Assembly (NCBI GenBank): GCA_947474855.1
Contig: CANJKV010000012.1
Location: 1-47,410, forward strand
Length of the DNA stretch: 47,410 nt
Source of the DNA: Aurantimonadaceae bacterium
Lineage (GTDB): Bacteria > Pseudomonadota > Alphaproteobacteria > Rhizobiales > Rhizobiaceae
Direction of reading: 5' to 3'
Positions within the stretch are counted from its first letter, which is position 1; each line of letters starts with the position of its first letter. The translations under genes and the position numbers were made by a program. Shown piece after piece: positions 47,047-47,410 of the stretch. Below the pieces are notes generated by a model. That model was not told where the DNA came from. It worked only from the letters and a program-made list of their open reading frames with translations, and did not search any database.

Positions 47047-47410
47047 ATGCCGCCGCTTCGCATGCTTCTCGCGGACGTCGCGCTCTGCACCGGCTTCTTC
47101 ACCCGCCTGCCGGTGCCGCATCCGGCATTGGCGCGGGCGAGCTTTTCCGGCTGCTTCTGGGCAGTGCCGATCGCCGGACTCGCGGTCGCACTGATCGGCG
47201 CGCTCGTCTTCGCCCTGGCCGCTCTCGGCGGTCTGTCGGGCTCGGCTGCCGCCCTCCTCGCCGTCGCCGCCACCATGCTCGCGACCGGCTGCTTCCACGA
47301 GGACGGCTTGTCGGACGTGGCGGACGGCTTCGGCGGCGGGGCAACCGTCGAGCGCAAGCTGGAGATCATGCACGACAGCCGCCTCGGCACCTTCGGGACG
47401 GCGGCGCTCG
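47047..47410 (+). CDS. cobS: Adenosylcobinamide-GDP ribazoletransferase (3' end outside window)
   Basis: Inner-membrane cobalamin (5'-phosphate) synthase (CobV in the aerobic scheme). The first 121 residues are present: CTGFFTRLPVPHP near the N-terminus, two hydrophobic helices (SGCFWAVPIAGLAVALIGAL and SAAALLAVAATMLATGC), then the signature FHEDGLSDVADGFGGGATV and KLEIMHDSRLGTFG. Frame is open to the last base. Starts 3 bp after cobB. Confidence 0.93.
   Translation, partial: MPPLRMLLADVALCTGFFTRLPVPHPALARASFSGCFWAVPIAGLAVALIGALVFALAALGGLSGSAAALLAVAATMLATGCFHEDGLSDVADGFGGGATVERKLEIMHDSRLGTFGTAAL

Overview
The window is very GC-rich and gene-dense, with almost every gap under 250 bp, many ATGA/GTGA stop-start overlaps, HWE-family histidine kinases, a perfect EcfG-type promoter and Paracoccus/Rhizobium-style cob gene naming and order. 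Together these point to an alphaproteobacterium, most likely in the Hyphomicrobiales (Rhizobiales); I cannot name the genus from the sequence alone. No tRNA, rRNA, CRISPR array or complete insertion sequence was seen.

Layout. 1-2313: end of an HlyD/EmrA-type adaptor and its 14-TM DHA2 efflux partner (+). 2321-5902: xfp-ackA operon (-), turning sugar phosphates into acetyl phosphate and then acetate plus ATP. 6109-17696: signalling and stress block with two HWE histidine kinases and a hybrid PAS/GAF kinase, interleaved with a small basic protein under an EcfG-type promoter, a 47-residue membrane protein coupled to corA, and tex. 17875-21752: valine (isobutyryl-CoA) degradation operon (-). 21865-24887: Lrp-type regulator divergent from alr-dadA, with a long inverted repeat in the shared control region. 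24957-25583: XRE-type regulator and a 268-bp MITE-like element inserted exactly at the CTAG that holds the stop codons of two convergent genes.

25583-47410: a large aerobic-type cobalamin region continuing past the window edge. A leftward operon (cbtB-cbtA-cobU-cobO-cobQ) and a rightward operon (DUF1636-cobW-cobN-G-H-I-J) are each headed by a cobalamin riboswitch, back to back around a prephenate/arogenate dehydrogenase gene. cobL-cobE-cobM, cobB and cobS follow on +, with cobK and cbiD on the opposite strand. A decarboxylase (cobD) with a coupled phosphatase and cbiB form a second divergent pair. The set covers cobalt uptake, ring contraction (CobI, G, J, M, CbiD, K, L, H), amidation (CobB, CobQ), cobalt insertion (CobN), adenosylation (CobO), aminopropanol arm (CobD, CbiB) and nucleotide loop assembly (CobU, CobS). 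CobF, CobA, the chelatase partners CobS/CobT, CobT/BluB and CobR are not in the window.

The least expected signals are the MITE at a double stop codon, two divergent gene pairs that share overlapping start codons (27103-27106 and 42053-42066), a putative 16-codon leader with tandem Tyr codons before the dehydrogenase gene, a 9-nt complementarity between the + riboswitch and its start region, and the use of CbiD in a CobG-type aerobic pathway.
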